Source: JAJQCI01 sp964388305
GTDB lineage: Bacteria > Bacillota > Clostridia > Lachnospirales > CAG-274
Direction of reading: 5' to 3'
Assembly (NCBI GenBank): GCA_964388305.1
Contig: CAYMAA010000015.1
Coordinates: 1-24,251, forward strand
DNA: 24,251 nt
This document shows positions 12,695 to 22,132 of the stretch, in pieces. The notes beneath the pieces were generated by a model, which saw only the letters and a program-made list of their open reading frames with translations, was not told the DNA's origin and ran no database searches. Positions within the stretch are counted from its first letter, which is position 1, and the number at the start of each line of letters is the position of its first letter. The translations under genes were made by a program, and so were the position numbers.

Positions 12695-13589
12695 TATAAT
12701 ACCCTCCGTAAACCTGCCCCATCATTTCCGGAAGATACGACAGCTTTGCTTTTCTCAGTCCCTCAATTCCCATATCCTCTTCCCTGTTTATATACCTGTA
12801 CCCTGTCAGATTTCTTCTTGCAAACTCATTGTTTATTAACTGATATGCCCCGTTGTACTCAGGCAAAGCCTTTTCTATGTTTACAACAAAAACATCAGTG
12901 TTCATTTGTGTGCCAAGCGTCATTGCAATAACCTTTCCGTCCAGCCGTATAAGTCCTCCTTTAACCCCCAAAGCATAAATATTATCAAGCAAAGCCTTAA
13001 CGGCAGCGGTTTCTCCCTCAAAAATGCCCTCGTCATCTCTTGTATGCGTCCACATAAGCTGAAAGGCATAAAACTCCTCTCTGTTAAATTCGTCCAGCTC
13101 CTCAAAATTCCATCTTCCGGCATAATCATTTTTAAACTTGTTTAAATGATTTCTCTTTCCGTGGAGCTTTTTACCCTTTAGAGTTATAAGGCTTTCAGAG
13201 GTGTAAATATAATCTGCCGAATTTCTGTCATATTCAAAATGTACTTTATCGCCAAACTCAGCCTCCATTACCTCCTTTTGCCACTCCGTAACGGAAAACA
13301 GCTTTATTTTTTTCCGCCCTGCCTCTTTCTTTAAAACATCAAAGGCTTTTAAAAACTCTTCTCCGTCCTTTTTTCCTTTAGGTAAAGTATACCCATATTC
13401 CCCGTCTTTTCCGCTTCTTAAAATCAAATAATTGTTAAAAATCGCAAAATCCGTTTTGTAGGCATACTGCCATATATATAAATCCGCAAAATTGTGCGCG
13501 CATAAAAATTTGTCCTCATTTTTAAGAAGCTCCTCAACAGGTTCCTTGTCCTTAATATCAAACCTCTTAAATTCAAGCAGCTCACTCAT
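12687..13589 (-). CDS. DUF2156 protein (MprF-like acyltransferase fold)
   Basis: The 300-residue protein matches the DUF2156 family, related to the catalytic domain of phosphatidylglycerol lysyltransferase (MprF) and to FemX-like tandem GNAT folds. Recognisable parts are HNFADLYIW near 32-40, the LKGKKLHGKRNHLNKF segment near 137-152, DDEGIFEGE, and a C-terminal REEDMGIEGLRKAKLSYLPE. It has no membrane segments, unlike MprF, so it is soluble. Related soluble proteins are proposed to be aminoacyl-tRNA-dependent transferases, which is inference for this one. The ATG at 13589 follows GAGGTTA. It is the first gene after polC and precedes the overlapping GNAT gene. Two TATAAT boxes upstream suggest its own promoter. 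Confidence 0.85.
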   Translation of the reverse strand: MSELLEFKRFDIKDKEPVEELLKNEDKFLCAHNFADLYIWQYAYKTDFAIFNNYLILRSGKDGEYGYTLPKGKKDGEEFLKAFDVLKKEAGRKKIKLFSVTEWQKEVMEAEFGDKVHFEYDRNSADYIYTSESLITLKGKKLHGKRNHLNKFKNDYAGRWNFEELDEFNREEFYAFQLMWTHTRDDEGIFEGETAAVKALLDNIYALGVKGGLIRLDGKVIAMTLGTQMNTDVFVVNIEKALPEYNGAYQLINNEFARRNLTGYRYINREEDMGIEGLRKAKLSYLPEMMGQVYGGYYID

Positions 13590-13614
13590 TAAATAACCTC
13601 ATTTCCGTCTGTTT

Positions 13615-13637
13615 ATTATATACACATTATATCCCTC
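13615..13637 (-). promoter_or_regulatory. Possible promoter region of the DUF2156-GNAT unit
   Basis: The 57 nt between polC and the DUF2156 gene contains two perfect TATAAT hexamers on the minus strand (13626-13631 and 13615-13620). No good TTGACA-like box is at the right distance: TTTGTA at 16 nt from the first is the best. This is plausible as a promoter but weakly supported. Confidence 0.35.
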
Positions 13638-13646
13638 AAAAAAATA

Positions 13647-16600
13647 TTACAAACCCCCAAGCAGCATATCAAAAGTAACCTGCCTTGTTTCAGGCATACC
13701 CTTAAAAAGTCCGCTCTCTCTTAAAAGGTCTATAATTGTTTTTCCAACTCCCGCCTTGTTCGCAAAGTCCTCCACGGTTTCAAACCTGCCGTCACGTCTT
13801 GCCTCCACAATTCCGTAGGCAGCCGTTTCACCCAAAGAGGGTATTGTCGAAAACGACGGCAAAATGCACTCGTCTTCAATCTTAAATTTAACAGCATCGG
13901 ATTTATATAAATCCAACGGCTTAAAGCTGAATCCCCTTGCGTACATTTCGTTTACAATTTCAAGTGTGGTAAGCTCGTTCTTCTCGTTTGCGGTAGCGTC
14001 CTTGCCCAAATTCCCCAGCTCTTTCATTCTTGCCTGCACCTTATCCCTGCCGAAACAGCATACATTATAGTTAAAGAATGAAATACGCATTGTAAAGCAA
14101 GCGGCATAAAATGCCAAAGGATAATTTATTTTAAAATACCCTATTCTAACCGCATTTGTAACATAAGCCGCCGCATGCCCCTTGGGAAACATATATTTTA
14201 TCTTTTTACATGAGGCAATGTACCATTCGGGAACATTATGCTCCCTCATAAGCGTTTCTTCCTCCGCCGTAAGTCCCTTGCCCTTTCTGACATGCTCCAT
14301 AATGCTGAAGGAATCCGCGTTTGGCAAACCCATTTGAATAAGATATGTCATAATATCGTCACGGGTGGCGATAACCTCTTTAAGGGTTGCCGTTCCGTTA
14401 ATAATAAGATCCCTTGCGTTGCCTGCCCAAACGTCCGTACCGTGAGCAAGTCCCGAAAGCCTTACAAGCTCGTTAAAGGTTGTAGGATGTGTTTCAACAA
14501 GCATCCGTCTTGCGTTTTCCGTTCCAAACTCAGGCAGACCGAGAGAGCCTGTTTCCGACCCTATATCCTCCTTTGTAACACCCAAAGCCTCCGGAGAGTT
14601 AAAAAGCGACATAACCTTGCCTACACCCATAGGTATATTCTCAGGCAAAATCCCCGTAAATTCAGTATACATGTGCATAATGGTAGGCACATCATGCCCC
14701 AGCTCGTCCAGCTTTAAAAGCCTGCCGCTTATGGAGTGATAGTCAAAGTGGGTAGTTATAACATCAGAGTTTACCTTGTTTGCCGGGTGCTGAACAGGCG
14801 AAAAATTGTAAATGGAGTTATCGCTTGGCACAACCATAAGTCCTCCGGGGTGCTGCCCCGTTGTTCTCTTAATTCCCACACAGCCTTGCACAAGCCTGTT
14901 TATTTCAGCGCTGTTAAGCTCCAAACCCCTGTCGTCCGCATATCTTTTAACATAGCCGTAAGCGGTTTTGTCCGCAAGAGTGCCTATTGTGCCCGCCTTA
15001 AACACAAACCCCTCCCCAAACAGCTTTTCCGTATACTTGTGGGCGCTCGCCTGATAATCTCCCGAAAAGTTAAGGTCAATATCAGGCTCTTTGTCCCCAT
15101 TAAAACCCAAAAATGTTTGAAACGGTATCGCCTGCCCCTCTTTTCGCAGGTCATGCCCGCACTTAGGGCATTTTTTATCGGGCAAATCAAAGCCGCTTGC
15201 TCCTGCAAGTGCCTTCACCTCGTCAGACTCAAAGTCGGAATACTTGCAGTTGGGACAAACATAGTGCGGCTCTAAAGGATTAACCTCCGTAATACCTGCC
15301 ATAGTAGCCGCAAAGCTTGACCCCACCGACCCTCTTGAGCCAACCATATATCCGTGTTCGTTAGAATCCCTCACAAGCCTTTGAGCAATAATGTAAAGCA
15401 CGGCATAACCGTTGTTTATAATTGATGTAAGCTCCGTTTCAAGCCTGTTTTTAACAATTTCGGGCAACGGCTCTCCGTAAATCTCCTTTGCCTTTGTATA
15501 TGTAATTTCCCTTAACTGCTCCTCCGCCCCGTCAATGTGAGGCGCGTAGGTTTCTTTAGGTATGGGTAAAATATCACCAATGCTGTCCGCAATGGCATTT
15601 GTGTTTTCCACAACAACCTCATAAGCCTTTTCTTCGCCCAAATACTTAAATTCATCAAGCATTTCCTCCGTTGTTCTGTAAAACAGCGGCGGCTGATTGT
15701 CCGCCCCCTCAAAGCGGTTTCCGTCCATAATAATTCTTCTGAAAACCTCGTCCTCGGGGTCTAAAAAATGACAGTCGCAGGTTGCAACAACGGGTTTGTT
15801 GTATTTTTCTCCCAAGGCAACAATTTTTTTGTTAATTTCAATAAGCCTTTCCTCACTGTCAACGGTTTTTCCGTTTCGTGATGTGTTGTTTATCATAAAT
15901 TCGTTATTGCCTATAGGCTGAATTTCCAAATAGTCATAAAAATCCACAAGCTCCTTTATTTTGTTTTCGGGAGCATTTTCATAAATTGCCGTATACAGCT
16001 CCCCCGCTTCACAGGCAGAGCCTAAAATAAGTCCGTCCCTCAGCCTTATAAAATCGCTTTTCGGTATTCTGGGCCGTCTTTTAAAATAGTCCAAATGAGC
16101 AATGGATATAAGCTCGTATAAATTTCTTATGCCCTGCTGCTCCTTAACAAGTATAATAGCGTGGTAATAGTTTCTAATATTGTTTTTGTCAATATTTTTC
16201 GCACCGTAAACATTTATGTCGTTAATGTTTTCAATACCAAGTCCCTCAAGCTCCTCAGCCATTTTAATAAAAATTTCGGCAGTAGCCTCCGCATCGTCAA
16301 CCGCCCTGTGATGATTTTCCAGCGATACTCCCAAATGTTCGCAAACCGTATCCAGTTTATGGTTTTTAAGCTTGCCGTAAAGAGTCCTTGCCAGTCCCAA
16401 TGTATCCATAACGGAATTGTTAAGCTCAACGCCGTTTGCTGTTGTATACTGCCTTATAAAACCAATGTCAAAACCCACATTGTGCCCTACAAGCACACTG
16501 TTTCCGCAAAATTTCAAAAACTCGGGCACCGCCTCGTCCTCATCGGGAGCGTCCGCAAGCATATCGTCAGTTATATTTGTAAGCTTAATAATTTTTTCCG

Positions 16601-17969
16601 AAAGCCTGCGTTTGGGGTTTATAAATGTGGAAAACCTGTCTGCAATCCTTCCTCCCTCAACCTTTACTGCGCCGATTTCTATTATTTTGTCCTTGTCCTT
16701 TTTAAGACCTGTTGTTTCAAGGTCAAAAACCACAAAGCTGTCCTTTAGGCTCTGTCCCATAGGGTTTTCGCAAATTGTTTCCAAATCATCTATTAAATAA
16801 GCCTCACAGCCGTAAATCACCTTAACGCCTGTGCTTTTTGCGGCGTCCATTGCCTCCGGGTATGCCTGTACAACACCGTGGTCGGTTATGGCTATGGCAG
16901 TGTGTCCCCACTTTGCCGCCCTGTTAATATACTGGGAAGCCGTATTAATTCCGTCAACATCGCTCATATTTGTGTGTAAATGCAGCTCTACCCTCTTTTT
17001 GGGCGCATTGTCAAATCGTGTTTGCTCAGGCTCGTTTCCCTTGCAAATTTCTTTCATCATAACAACCGTTTCATGGTCAAAGCTGTCGTTTACAACCAAA
17101 CCCTTAACAATAACATACTTATCTTTTTTCTTGCTTTTTTCCACAAGCTCCGCATATTTTTCCTTATATTCATCGGGAGAGGAAAAAAACTTTACCGTAA
17201 CGGAATATGTGCCGTCCGTAATTTGACATTTAACAATATACTTTCCTTTTTTGGTTTCGGTAATTTCCGTAGCAATAATCCGCCCCCAAAAAACAACAGT
17301 GTTTCCCTCAATAATGTTGCCTTTAATGGGTATAGGCTCTTCCGTTATTTCCGCCGCCTTGCTGACAATTCTCGGCATGGCGCGCTTAGGCTCCGCCGCC
17401 TTAAATACAGGAGGAACATAAGCCTCCCACGGCGTATCGCTTTGCTGTTCAGCTTCAGGCTTTTTGCCGCTTTTTTGCGCCTTTCCGTCTTTAAATGCAA
17501 TAACCGTGTCTATACCGAAACGCTCTGTTAAAAGCTCACCTATTATTTTGTCAATTTTGTTGGAATACAGCAAAAAAGCTCCTACCCTGTTAAGATTAAA
17601 AACAATTCTTCCCTCCTGCACCTCTGCCTTTGCATCGCTTAATAAAATGGAACAAAACCTGTTTTTTGCCTTAACAGCGCTTAAAATATTGCCAAAATAC
17701 TTTTTTACAATATCCTCCACACTGTCACGGGTATTGTATTTTATGGAAATATCCGTATTTTTAATAAAACTGAAGTTTTTAAGCAGACTTTCTCTGAAAA
17801 TTGTCAAACAGTCCTCGTTTACAATATGACTTCCCACAAGTCCAATCTTAATAAGAGCCTCGCTTCTGTAAATATCCACGGACTCTACCTCCAGGCTTTT
17901 CAAACTGCTTTTAACAATTGACGGCATTTCCAGCCTGCCAAATACCTTTGTAAAATTTCTTACTTCCAC
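13647..17969 (-). CDS. polC: PolC-type DNA polymerase III alpha subunit
   Basis: PolC is the replicative polymerase with built-in proofreading found in low-GC Gram-positives. The 1440 residues agree with the Bacillus length of 1437. In order there is an N-terminal domain, an OB fold (about 220-310), and a PHP domain opening with ELHLHTNMSDVDG (328-340). A DEDD exonuclease follows, with FDLETTG (415-421, D416 and E418) inserted in the PHP region. Beyond it are a four-cysteine zinc finger (about 903-940), the polymerase motif PDIDLNFSG (about 966), and a C-terminal helix-hairpin-helix-like segment with TVEDFANKAGVGKT. The start is GTG at 17969 behind AAGGAT. It is 21 nt after ispG. No break or missing catalytic residue was seen. 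Confidence 0.98.
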   Translation of the reverse strand: MEVRNFTKVFGRLEMPSIVKSSLKSLEVESVDIYRSEALIKIGLVGSHIVNEDCLTIFRESLLKNFSFIKNTDISIKYNTRDSVEDIVKKYFGNILSAVKAKNRFCSILLSDAKAEVQEGRIVFNLNRVGAFLLYSNKIDKIIGELLTERFGIDTVIAFKDGKAQKSGKKPEAEQQSDTPWEAYVPPVFKAAEPKRAMPRIVSKAAEITEEPIPIKGNIIEGNTVVFWGRIIATEITETKKGKYIVKCQITDGTYSVTVKFFSSPDEYKEKYAELVEKSKKKDKYVIVKGLVVNDSFDHETVVMMKEICKGNEPEQTRFDNAPKKRVELHLHTNMSDVDGINTASQYINRAAKWGHTAIAITDHGVVQAYPEAMDAAKSTGVKVIYGCEAYLIDDLETICENPMGQSLKDSFVVFDLETTGLKKDKDKIIEIGAVKVEGGRIADRFSTFINPKRRLSEKIIKLTNITDDMLADAPDEDEAVPEFLKFCGNSVLVGHNVGFDIGFIRQYTTANGVELNNSVMDTLGLARTLYGKLKNHKLDTVCEHLGVSLENHHRAVDDAEATAEIFIKMAEELEGLGIENINDINVYGAKNIDKNNIRNYYHAIILVKEQQGIRNLYELISIAHLDYFKRRPRIPKSDFIRLRDGLILGSACEAGELYTAIYENAPENKIKELVDFYDYLEIQPIGNNEFMINNTSRNGKTVDSEERLIEINKKIVALGEKYNKPVVATCDCHFLDPEDEVFRRIIMDGNRFEGADNQPPLFYRTTEEMLDEFKYLGEEKAYEVVVENTNAIADSIGDILPIPKETYAPHIDGAEEQLREITYTKAKEIYGEPLPEIVKNRLETELTSIINNGYAVLYIIAQRLVRDSNEHGYMVGSRGSVGSSFAATMAGITEVNPLEPHYVCPNCKYSDFESDEVKALAGASGFDLPDKKCPKCGHDLRKEGQAIPFQTFLGFNGDKEPDIDLNFSGDYQASAHKYTEKLFGEGFVFKAGTIGTLADKTAYGYVKRYADDRGLELNSAEINRLVQGCVGIKRTTGQHPGGLMVVPSDNSIYNFSPVQHPANKVNSDVITTHFDYHSISGRLLKLDELGHDVPTIMHMYTEFTGILPENIPMGVGKVMSLFNSPEALGVTKEDIGSETGSLGLPEFGTENARRMLVETHPTTFNELVRLSGLAHGTDVWAGNARDLIINGTATLKEVIATRDDIMTYLIQMGLPNADSFSIMEHVRKGKGLTAEEETLMREHNVPEWYIASCKKIKYMFPKGHAAAYVTNAVRIGYFKINYPLAFYAACFTMRISFFNYNVCCFGRDKVQARMKELGNLGKDATANEKNELTTLEIVNEMYARGFSFKPLDLYKSDAVKFKIEDECILPSFSTIPSLGETAAYGIVEARRDGRFETVEDFANKAGVGKTIIDLLRESGLFKGMPETRQVTFDMLLGGL

Positions 17970-17990
17970 TTAATACCAATCCTTTTAAAT

Positions 17991-19043
17991 TCACATTTTT
18001 TCAATTTCTTTCATAAGCTCGTCCACAAGGTCGGCTTCCTTAACCTTTTTAATAATCTCGCCTTTTTTAAATATAAGTCCCATTCCGTGACCCCCCGCAA
18101 TGCCAATATCCGCCTCTCTCGCCTCGCCCGGCCCGTTTACGGCGCAGCCCATAACAGCCACCTTAATGCTTTTGTTTATATTGGAACAGCGTTTTTCCAC
18201 CATATTCGCAATGCCAATAAGGTCAATGGAGGTTCTTCCGCAGGTAGGACAGCTTACAAACTCAATGCCGAAACGCCTTAAACCCAAAGCCTTTAGTATC
18301 TCCTTTGCCGCCTTAACCTCTTCCACAGGGTCGCCTGTAAGAGAAACCCTTACGGTATCTCCAATACCACGGGATAATATCGCTCCCAAACCAACGGCGC
18401 TTTTTACCGTACCGCCCCATACCGTGCCTGCCTCGGTAATTCCCACATGCAGAGGATAATCAACCTTTGAAGAAAGCAGGCTGTATGTATCTATGCTCCT
18501 GCTTACGTCGGATGCCTTTATCGAAATAACAATATCGTAAAAATCAAGCCTTTCAAGTATGGCAGCGTGCTTTAATGCGCTTTCCACAAGCCCCTCGGAG
18601 GTCACTTTGCCGTATTTCTCCAAAATATCCTTTTCCAAAGACCCCGAGTTTACACCAATCCTTATGGGAATGTGCCTTTCCTTTGCCTTTTCCGCTACCG
18701 CCTTAATTCTGTCCTCACTGCCAATGTTGCCGGGGTTGATTCTCAGCTTGTCAACGCCCCCGTCCATTGCCTTAATCGCAAGACGATAGTCAAAATGTAT
18801 ATCGGCAACAAGAGGAATGTTAATCCCCTTAACAATGTCCTTAACAGCCTCCGCCGCCTCCATATCGGGCACTGCGACCCTTGCAATTTCACAGCCTGCC
18901 TTTTCAAGCGCCTTTATTTGTTCAACAGTCGCCTTAACATCTCTTGTGTCAGTATTGCACATGGACTGTATGGCTATGGGGTTGTCCCCGCCGATTTTAA
19001 CTCCCCCAATATTAACCGTTCTTGTGTTTTTTCTGCCGTACAT
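17991..19043 (-). CDS. ispG: IspG (GcpE), HMBPP synthase of the MEP pathway
   Basis: IspG is the 4Fe-4S enzyme that converts methylerythritol cyclodiphosphate into HMBPP. In this 350-residue protein the cluster ligands are C265 and C268 in CPTCGRT, C300 in MGCAVNGPGE and E307. They align with E. coli C270, C273, C305 and E312. The TIM-barrel half starts with TRTVNIGGVKIGGDNPIAIQ. The ATG at 19043 follows AAAGGAGG, 12 nt after rseP. Together with dxr upstream it shows that isoprenoids are made by the MEP route. Confidence 0.97.
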   Translation of the reverse strand: MYGRKNTRTVNIGGVKIGGDNPIAIQSMCNTDTRDVKATVEQIKALEKAGCEIARVAVPDMEAAEAVKDIVKGINIPLVADIHFDYRLAIKAMDGGVDKLRINPGNIGSEDRIKAVAEKAKERHIPIRIGVNSGSLEKDILEKYGKVTSEGLVESALKHAAILERLDFYDIVISIKASDVSRSIDTYSLLSSKVDYPLHVGITEAGTVWGGTVKSAVGLGAILSRGIGDTVRVSLTGDPVEEVKAAKEILKALGLRRFGIEFVSCPTCGRTSIDLIGIANMVEKRCSNINKSIKVAVMGCAVNGPGEAREADIGIAGGHGMGLIFKKGEIIKKVKEADLVDELMKEIEKM

Positions 19044-19055
19044 ATTTGCCCTCCT

Positions 19056-20114
19056 TTATGAAAATATCTTAAATACATCGTGAAAAGCTATAATAACGCC
19101 CAAACCCATTATCAAAACAAACCCGACAAGGCTTATTGCCCCCTCAATCTCAGGCTTAACAGGCTTTCTTCTTACAATTTCCACCAAATAAACAAGTATC
19201 TTGCCGCCGTCCAGCGCAGGTATGGGCAAAAGATTCATAATTCCCAAATTTGCTGAAAGCAGTGCGGTAATGTTAAGCATATTTATAATCATAATTATAA
19301 AGCTGTAGCTCATACTCTCCCTGTAAACATCATTTACAACAGATGTCAGTCCGATAGGCCCTGCCACATCGTCCATTCCGGCTTTGCCGCTAATAAGCTG
19401 CCCCAAACCGATAACCGTCATTTTTACAAGATATTTCATATCGTAAAAGCCGTAATAAACCGCCTCAAAAATGTTGGTGTTGGGGTACTCCTGCTCCGGG
19501 CATAAAAAACCCGTTTTAACCATGCAAACAATTCCAGCCTTAAATACGCCGTTTTCGTCCGCTTTCGGAATAAGGCTTATTTCACGCTTTTCTCCGTTTC
19601 TTAAAATTCCGAATGTAACCTCGCTGCCCTGTCCTTCGTTTATTTCTTCAACCAGCTCATTGTTGGTTCTCACTCTCCGCCCGTTTACGGATAGAATTTT
19701 GTCCCCCTCGCCAACTCCGGCTTCATAGGCGGGACTCCCCTCAATAACACTGCCAACCGAGGTTGTTTGGTAGCTCCAGCCAAAATTAATAAGCGCCAAA
19801 ACAGCTACAGCCAAAACAAAGTTCATAAAAGGCCCTGCGGCGCAAATAAGTATTCGCTTAAATACATTGGCATTCATAAAGCCGTGCCTGCCGCTTTCCT
19901 CATCGTCATAGTCCGCCATACGGCAAAAACCGCCTAAGGGAATGCACCTTATGCTGAATTTCATTCCCTTTTTGACTCTGCTGTAAATAACAGGCCCCAT
20001 ACCGACGGCAAACTCTTCAACAGTAACACCGCAAAGCCGTGAGGCGGCAAAATGCCCCCATTCGTGAATAATAACAATAATGCAGAATATTAACAAAGTA
20101 ATAATTACTGACAT
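19056..20114 (-). CDS. rseP: RseP-like site-2 protease (RIP metalloprotease)
   Basis: An intramembrane zinc protease of 352 residues that would cleave anti-sigma factors or signal-peptide remnants. The HEWGH zinc motif is at 17-21 in the first membrane helix, and the PDZ domain is at about 118-185 with GSVIEGSPAYEAGVGEGDKI. The second metal motif, PALDGG, is near residue 300, and about four membrane segments are visible. The ATG at 20114 follows AGGAGAG and lies only 2 nt after the dxr stop. A 13-residue frame extension to 20153 lies inside dxr and is rejected. The dxr-rseP-ispG order is conserved in Firmicutes. Substrates here are unknown. Confidence 0.95.
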   Translation of the reverse strand: MSVIITLLIFCIIVIIHEWGHFAASRLCGVTVEEFAVGMGPVIYSRVKKGMKFSIRCIPLGGFCRMADYDDEESGRHGFMNANVFKRILICAAGPFMNFVLAVAVLALINFGWSYQTTSVGSVIEGSPAYEAGVGEGDKILSVNGRRVRTNNELVEEINEGQGSEVTFGILRNGEKREISLIPKADENGVFKAGIVCMVKTGFLCPEQEYPNTNIFEAVYYGFYDMKYLVKMTVIGLGQLISGKAGMDDVAGPIGLTSVVNDVYRESMSYSFIIMIINMLNITALLSANLGIMNLLPIPALDGGKILVYLVEIVRRKPVKPEIEGAISLVGFVLIMGLGVIIAFHDVFKIFS

Positions 20115-20116
20115 AC

Positions 20117-21259
20117 TTACTCTCCTATCCCCTTTGCATATTCTCTTGCCCACCTGTCAGCCTCAAATATGTCGGAAAGGGTATAATTATATTTAACAGT
20201 ATATGCGTTAAGAGTTTTTTCTATAATCTCGCCGATTTCATAAAACTCTATTTCTCTTTTTAAAAATTTGGCAACAGCCGCCTCGTTTGCGGCATTTAAC
20301 ACGGCAGGCGCAGTTCCTCCCGTTTTAATTGCCTTTACAGCCGTTTTAAGGCATTTAAAAACCTCTAAATCAGGCTTTTCAAATGTTATTGTTCCTATTT
20401 TGAAAAAATCTATTTTGGGAAAATCGTTTTTTATCCTTTTGGGGTATGTGAGAGCGTATGAAATAGGCACTCTCATATCAGGCTCTCCAAGCTGCGCCAT
20501 AACCGCCGAGTCCTCAAACTCCACCATACTGTGAATAACGCTTTGCGGATGTACAATAACATTAATATCGTCAACCTCCACATTAAACAGCCATTTTGCC
20601 TCAATAACCTCAAGGCCCTTATTCATCATTGTAGCAGAGTCTATTGTAATTTTTTTTCCCATCTCCCAGTTTGGGTGGTGCAATGCCTGTTCAAGCGTTA
20701 CCCCTCTAAGGCTTTTGTACCCTCTGAAAGGCCCTCCCGATGCGGTTAAATGAATTTTCTTTATTCTGTTGCCCGAATTTCCCTGTAAACACTGAAAAAT
20801 AGCGGAATGTTCGCTGTCCACAGGGTATAAATCAACTCCGTGCTTCTTTACAAGTCCCATAACAAGCTCTCCCGCTGTCACAAGAGTTTCCTTGTTGGCA
20901 AGAGCTAAGCTTTTACCTGCCTCAATAGCCTTAACCGTCGGCAAAAGACCAATGTTGCCCACAAGGGAGTTAAGCACTGTATCGCTCTGTTTAAGCTCCG
21001 CCGCCTGCACAATGCCCTCAATGCCGCAAACAACCTTTGTTGACGTGTCCTTAACCCTTTCCTTCAGCTCCTTCGCCTTTTCCTCGTTCATAACCGCCGC
21101 AAGGCATGGCTTGTATTTTCTTATTTGATTTTCCGCAATGTCAATTCGCCTGTTCGTTGTAATTGCGCATACGTTAATTCCGCCTATGGAGTCGCACACC
21201 TCCAAAGCCTGTGTCCCAATAGACCCTGTAGACCCCAATATGCTTAAATTCTCAGTCAT
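20117..21259 (-). CDS. dxr: 1-deoxy-D-xylulose 5-phosphate reductoisomerase
   Basis: Dxr makes methylerythritol 4-phosphate with NADPH, an early committed MEP step. The 380-residue protein has the NADPH loop GSTGSIG (9-15), metal ligands D148 and E150 in VDSEHSAI, and E216 in MNKGLE. The HHPNWEMGKKITIDSATM loop at about 193-210 covers the active site and corresponds to the fosmidomycin-contacting region of the family. The ATG at 21259 follows AAGGAGAT, 21 nt after cdsA. No anomaly was seen. Confidence 0.97.
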   Translation of the reverse strand: MTENLSILGSTGSIGTQALEVCDSIGGINVCAITTNRRIDIAENQIRKYKPCLAAVMNEEKAKELKERVKDTSTKVVCGIEGIVQAAELKQSDTVLNSLVGNIGLLPTVKAIEAGKSLALANKETLVTAGELVMGLVKKHGVDLYPVDSEHSAIFQCLQGNSGNRIKKIHLTASGGPFRGYKSLRGVTLEQALHHPNWEMGKKITIDSATMMNKGLEVIEAKWLFNVEVDDINVIVHPQSVIHSMVEFEDSAVMAQLGEPDMRVPISYALTYPKRIKNDFPKIDFFKIGTITFEKPDLEVFKCLKTAVKAIKTGGTAPAVLNAANEAAVAKFLKREIEFYEIGEIIEKTLNAYTVKYNYTLSDIFEADRWAREYAKGIGE

Positions 21260-21280
21260 AAATATATCTCCTTGTGTAAA

Positions 21281-22102
21281 TTATAATCCTGCAAGCTTGG
21301 TAATTATTATCTTTAAAAGCATAACAAAGGGTGCGGTAAAAATAACGCTGTCAAACCTGTCCATAACTCCCCCATGCCCCGGAAAGAGCCTTCCGTAGTC
21401 CTTTATCCCAACAGACCTTTTTATGGCGGAAGCCGTCAAATCTCCCATCTGCCCCAAAGCCGCGCCCGCAATGCCTGCGGCAAAAAACATACCGCTTAAA
21501 GCAAAAGCGTTGTAATATCCCTTAACCCTTGCAAAAATATAAGCATACACAGCGGAAAACACAGCGGAAAACACAAGTCCGCCAACAGCTCCCTCCACCG
21601 TCTTTTTAGGACTCAGCTCAGGTGTCAGCTTGTGTTTGCCAAAGGCTCTTCCCGTAAAATAAGCTCCCGTATCGCTTGCAAAGGCAAATATAAACACCGT
21701 CCATATAAAAAACAGTCCGTAATCTCCCGTTCGTATAAAGTCAACGCATAAAAGCATAAGTCCAATGTATACAAAACCGAAAACAGTGTTACACCCCGTT
21801 GAAATTTCATACCTTTTGTGACCTGTAACAATAAATAACAAAACCAAAACAACACATAAAAGCATAACGGTGTAAATCAGCAAAGCATCAGCTTTGGCGC
21901 TTATTAAAATCAGCAGTAAAATTTCAGCCGAAAAGCCTGCAAAATGAATAGGCAAAAGCTTACCGTCCACAGCCTTGTAAAGCTCTCCCATACCAATAAG
22001 CGAAACCGCCCCAATGCCAATTCTTAAAGGCAGTCCTCCTATTATAACTAAAGCAATTAAAACAGGCAAACCCACCGCTGCGGTTAAAATTCTTACTGCC
22101 AA
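21281..22102 (-). CDS. cdsA: Phosphatidate cytidylyltransferase (CDP-diglyceride synthase)
   Basis: CdsA makes CDP-diacylglycerol from phosphatidate and CTP, the precursor of all phospholipid head groups. The 273-residue protein is polytopic, with about seven or eight hydrophobic segments. It ends with the family signature SAIKRSVGIKDYGRLFPGHG followed by GVMDRFD. I place the start at TTG 22102, because AAAGGGTGA lies five bases upstream; the GTG at 22111 would sit inside that binding site. It follows uppS by 30 nt, pairing carrier-lipid and phospholipid synthesis. Confidence 0.94.
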   Translation of the reverse strand: MAVRILTAAVGLPVLIALVIIGGLPLRIGIGAVSLIGMGELYKAVDGKLLPIHFAGFSAEILLLILISAKADALLIYTVMLLCVVLVLLFIVTGHKRYEISTGCNTVFGFVYIGLMLLCVDFIRTGDYGLFFIWTVFIFAFASDTGAYFTGRAFGKHKLTPELSPKKTVEGAVGGLVFSAVFSAVYAYIFARVKGYYNAFALSGMFFAAGIAGAALGQMGDLTASAIKRSVGIKDYGRLFPGHGGVMDRFDSVIFTAPFVMLLKIIITKLAGL

Positions 22103-22132
22103 AAAAATCACCCTTTCTTCAAAATAAAGCCT

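Noticed and set aside
14238..15275. Two long plus-strand frames (159 and 179 codons) opposite the polC polymerase domain
   Set aside because: They are antisense shadows caused by codon bias of polC and show no recognisable domain.
16161..16748. A 195-codon plus-strand frame, the longest of many opposite polC
   Set aside because: It lies wholly inside polC, its translation is low-complexity and cysteine/phenylalanine-rich like other antisense frames here, and no promoter or binding site was seen.
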